A model generated the notes under the pieces. That model was given only the letters and a program-made list of their open reading frames with translations, did no database searches and was not told the DNA's origin. The translations under genes were made by a program, and so were the position numbers. DNA of 5,103 nt, taken from positions 1-5,103 of the forward strand of contig DYJG01000191.1 of the NCBI GenBank assembly GCA_020723225.1, in the 5' to 3' direction. The DNA is from Desulfobacca acetoxidans (GTDB lineage: Bacteria > Desulfobacterota > Desulfobaccia > Desulfobaccales > 0-14-0-80-60-11). Below, piece after piece: positions 5,018 to 5,103 of the stretch (the stretch's first letter is position 1; each line of letters opens with the position of its first letter).

Positions 5018-5103
5018 CACCGCAGAGACGCAGAGGATAAACGTTGCGGGTTACGAGTTGCGGGGTGCGGGTAAAAAAAAACCCGCAACTCGTAACTCGC
5101 AAC
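5018..5103. repeat. Composite repeat element 4 (CGCAGAG arm plus TTRCGRG inverted heptamers), cut by the window end
   Basis: Two CGCAGAG units (5021-5027, 5029-5035, spacing 8) are followed by heptamers TTGCGGG, TTACGAG, TTGCGGG and GTGCGGG (5044-5071). An A8 loop follows, then the complementary heptamers CCCGCAA, CTCGTAA and CTCGCAA (5082-5102). The three right units pair with the first three left units with one mismatch, leaving GTGCGGG next to the loop. It has the same parts as element 3 in mirror order, on the other side of the asparaginase gene. A second CGCAGAG arm may follow beyond the window. Confidence 0.82.

Noticed and set aside
4997..5020. Longer asparaginase start at GTG 5020 (eight extra residues)
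   Set aside because: The AGGAG site lies between this GTG and ATG 4996 with ideal spacing for the ATG, and the extra codons fall in repeat DNA.

Overview
The window looks like a piece of a GC-rich bacterial chromosome. The protein content (a MutS most similar in style to anaerobic deltaproteobacterial/Desulfobacterota enzymes, a HIT-family Ap4A-type protein next to a LapA-domain membrane protein, and a zinc-type asparaginase II) fits a Desulfobacterota-like organism, but this taxonomic guess is an inference from memory and not a search result. Every gene in the window is on the minus strand, so the biological reading order runs from high to low coordinates.

Layout in reading order: an inverted-repeat element (about 5018-5103, cut by the window end); an asparaginase II-family gene (4010-4996, start fixed by a clear Shine-Dalgarno); an intergenic region with a second element of the same family (3890-4014) and a sigma70-like promoter (3843-3870); a HIT-family nucleotide hydrolase/phosphorylase gene (3275-3790), overlapping by 19 nt a small two-helix LapA-domain gene (2937-3293); a third repeat element (2781-2948); mutS (243-2774); a fourth repeat element (114-230) whose hairpin can serve as the mutS terminator; and a tRNA-Gly(GCC) gene (1-51, 3' part outside the window) with its own promoter.

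The genes themselves are ordinary housekeeping functions: mismatch repair, dinucleoside polyphosphate turnover, an envelope-associated small membrane protein, asparagine/asparaginyl amide hydrolysis and translation. HIT and LapA-domain genes look translationally coupled; mutS may be read from the same transcript or from a promoter I cannot identify.

The unusual content is in the intergenic DNA. All four intergenic spaces hold members of a modular, nested inverted-repeat family: outer heptamer repeats (AGTGANN-like), then arms made of CACAGAG or CGCAGAG units spaced by 8, 9 and 10 nt, then a centre that is either a perfect 15-bp hairpin with an AAA loop or an inverted array of TTRCGRG heptamers. 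The two perfect hairpins differ by three compensated base pairs. The elements hug gene ends closely, supply or touch the stop codons of three genes, and lie 6 nt from the mutS start codon. No gap without a gene exceeds 300 bases.
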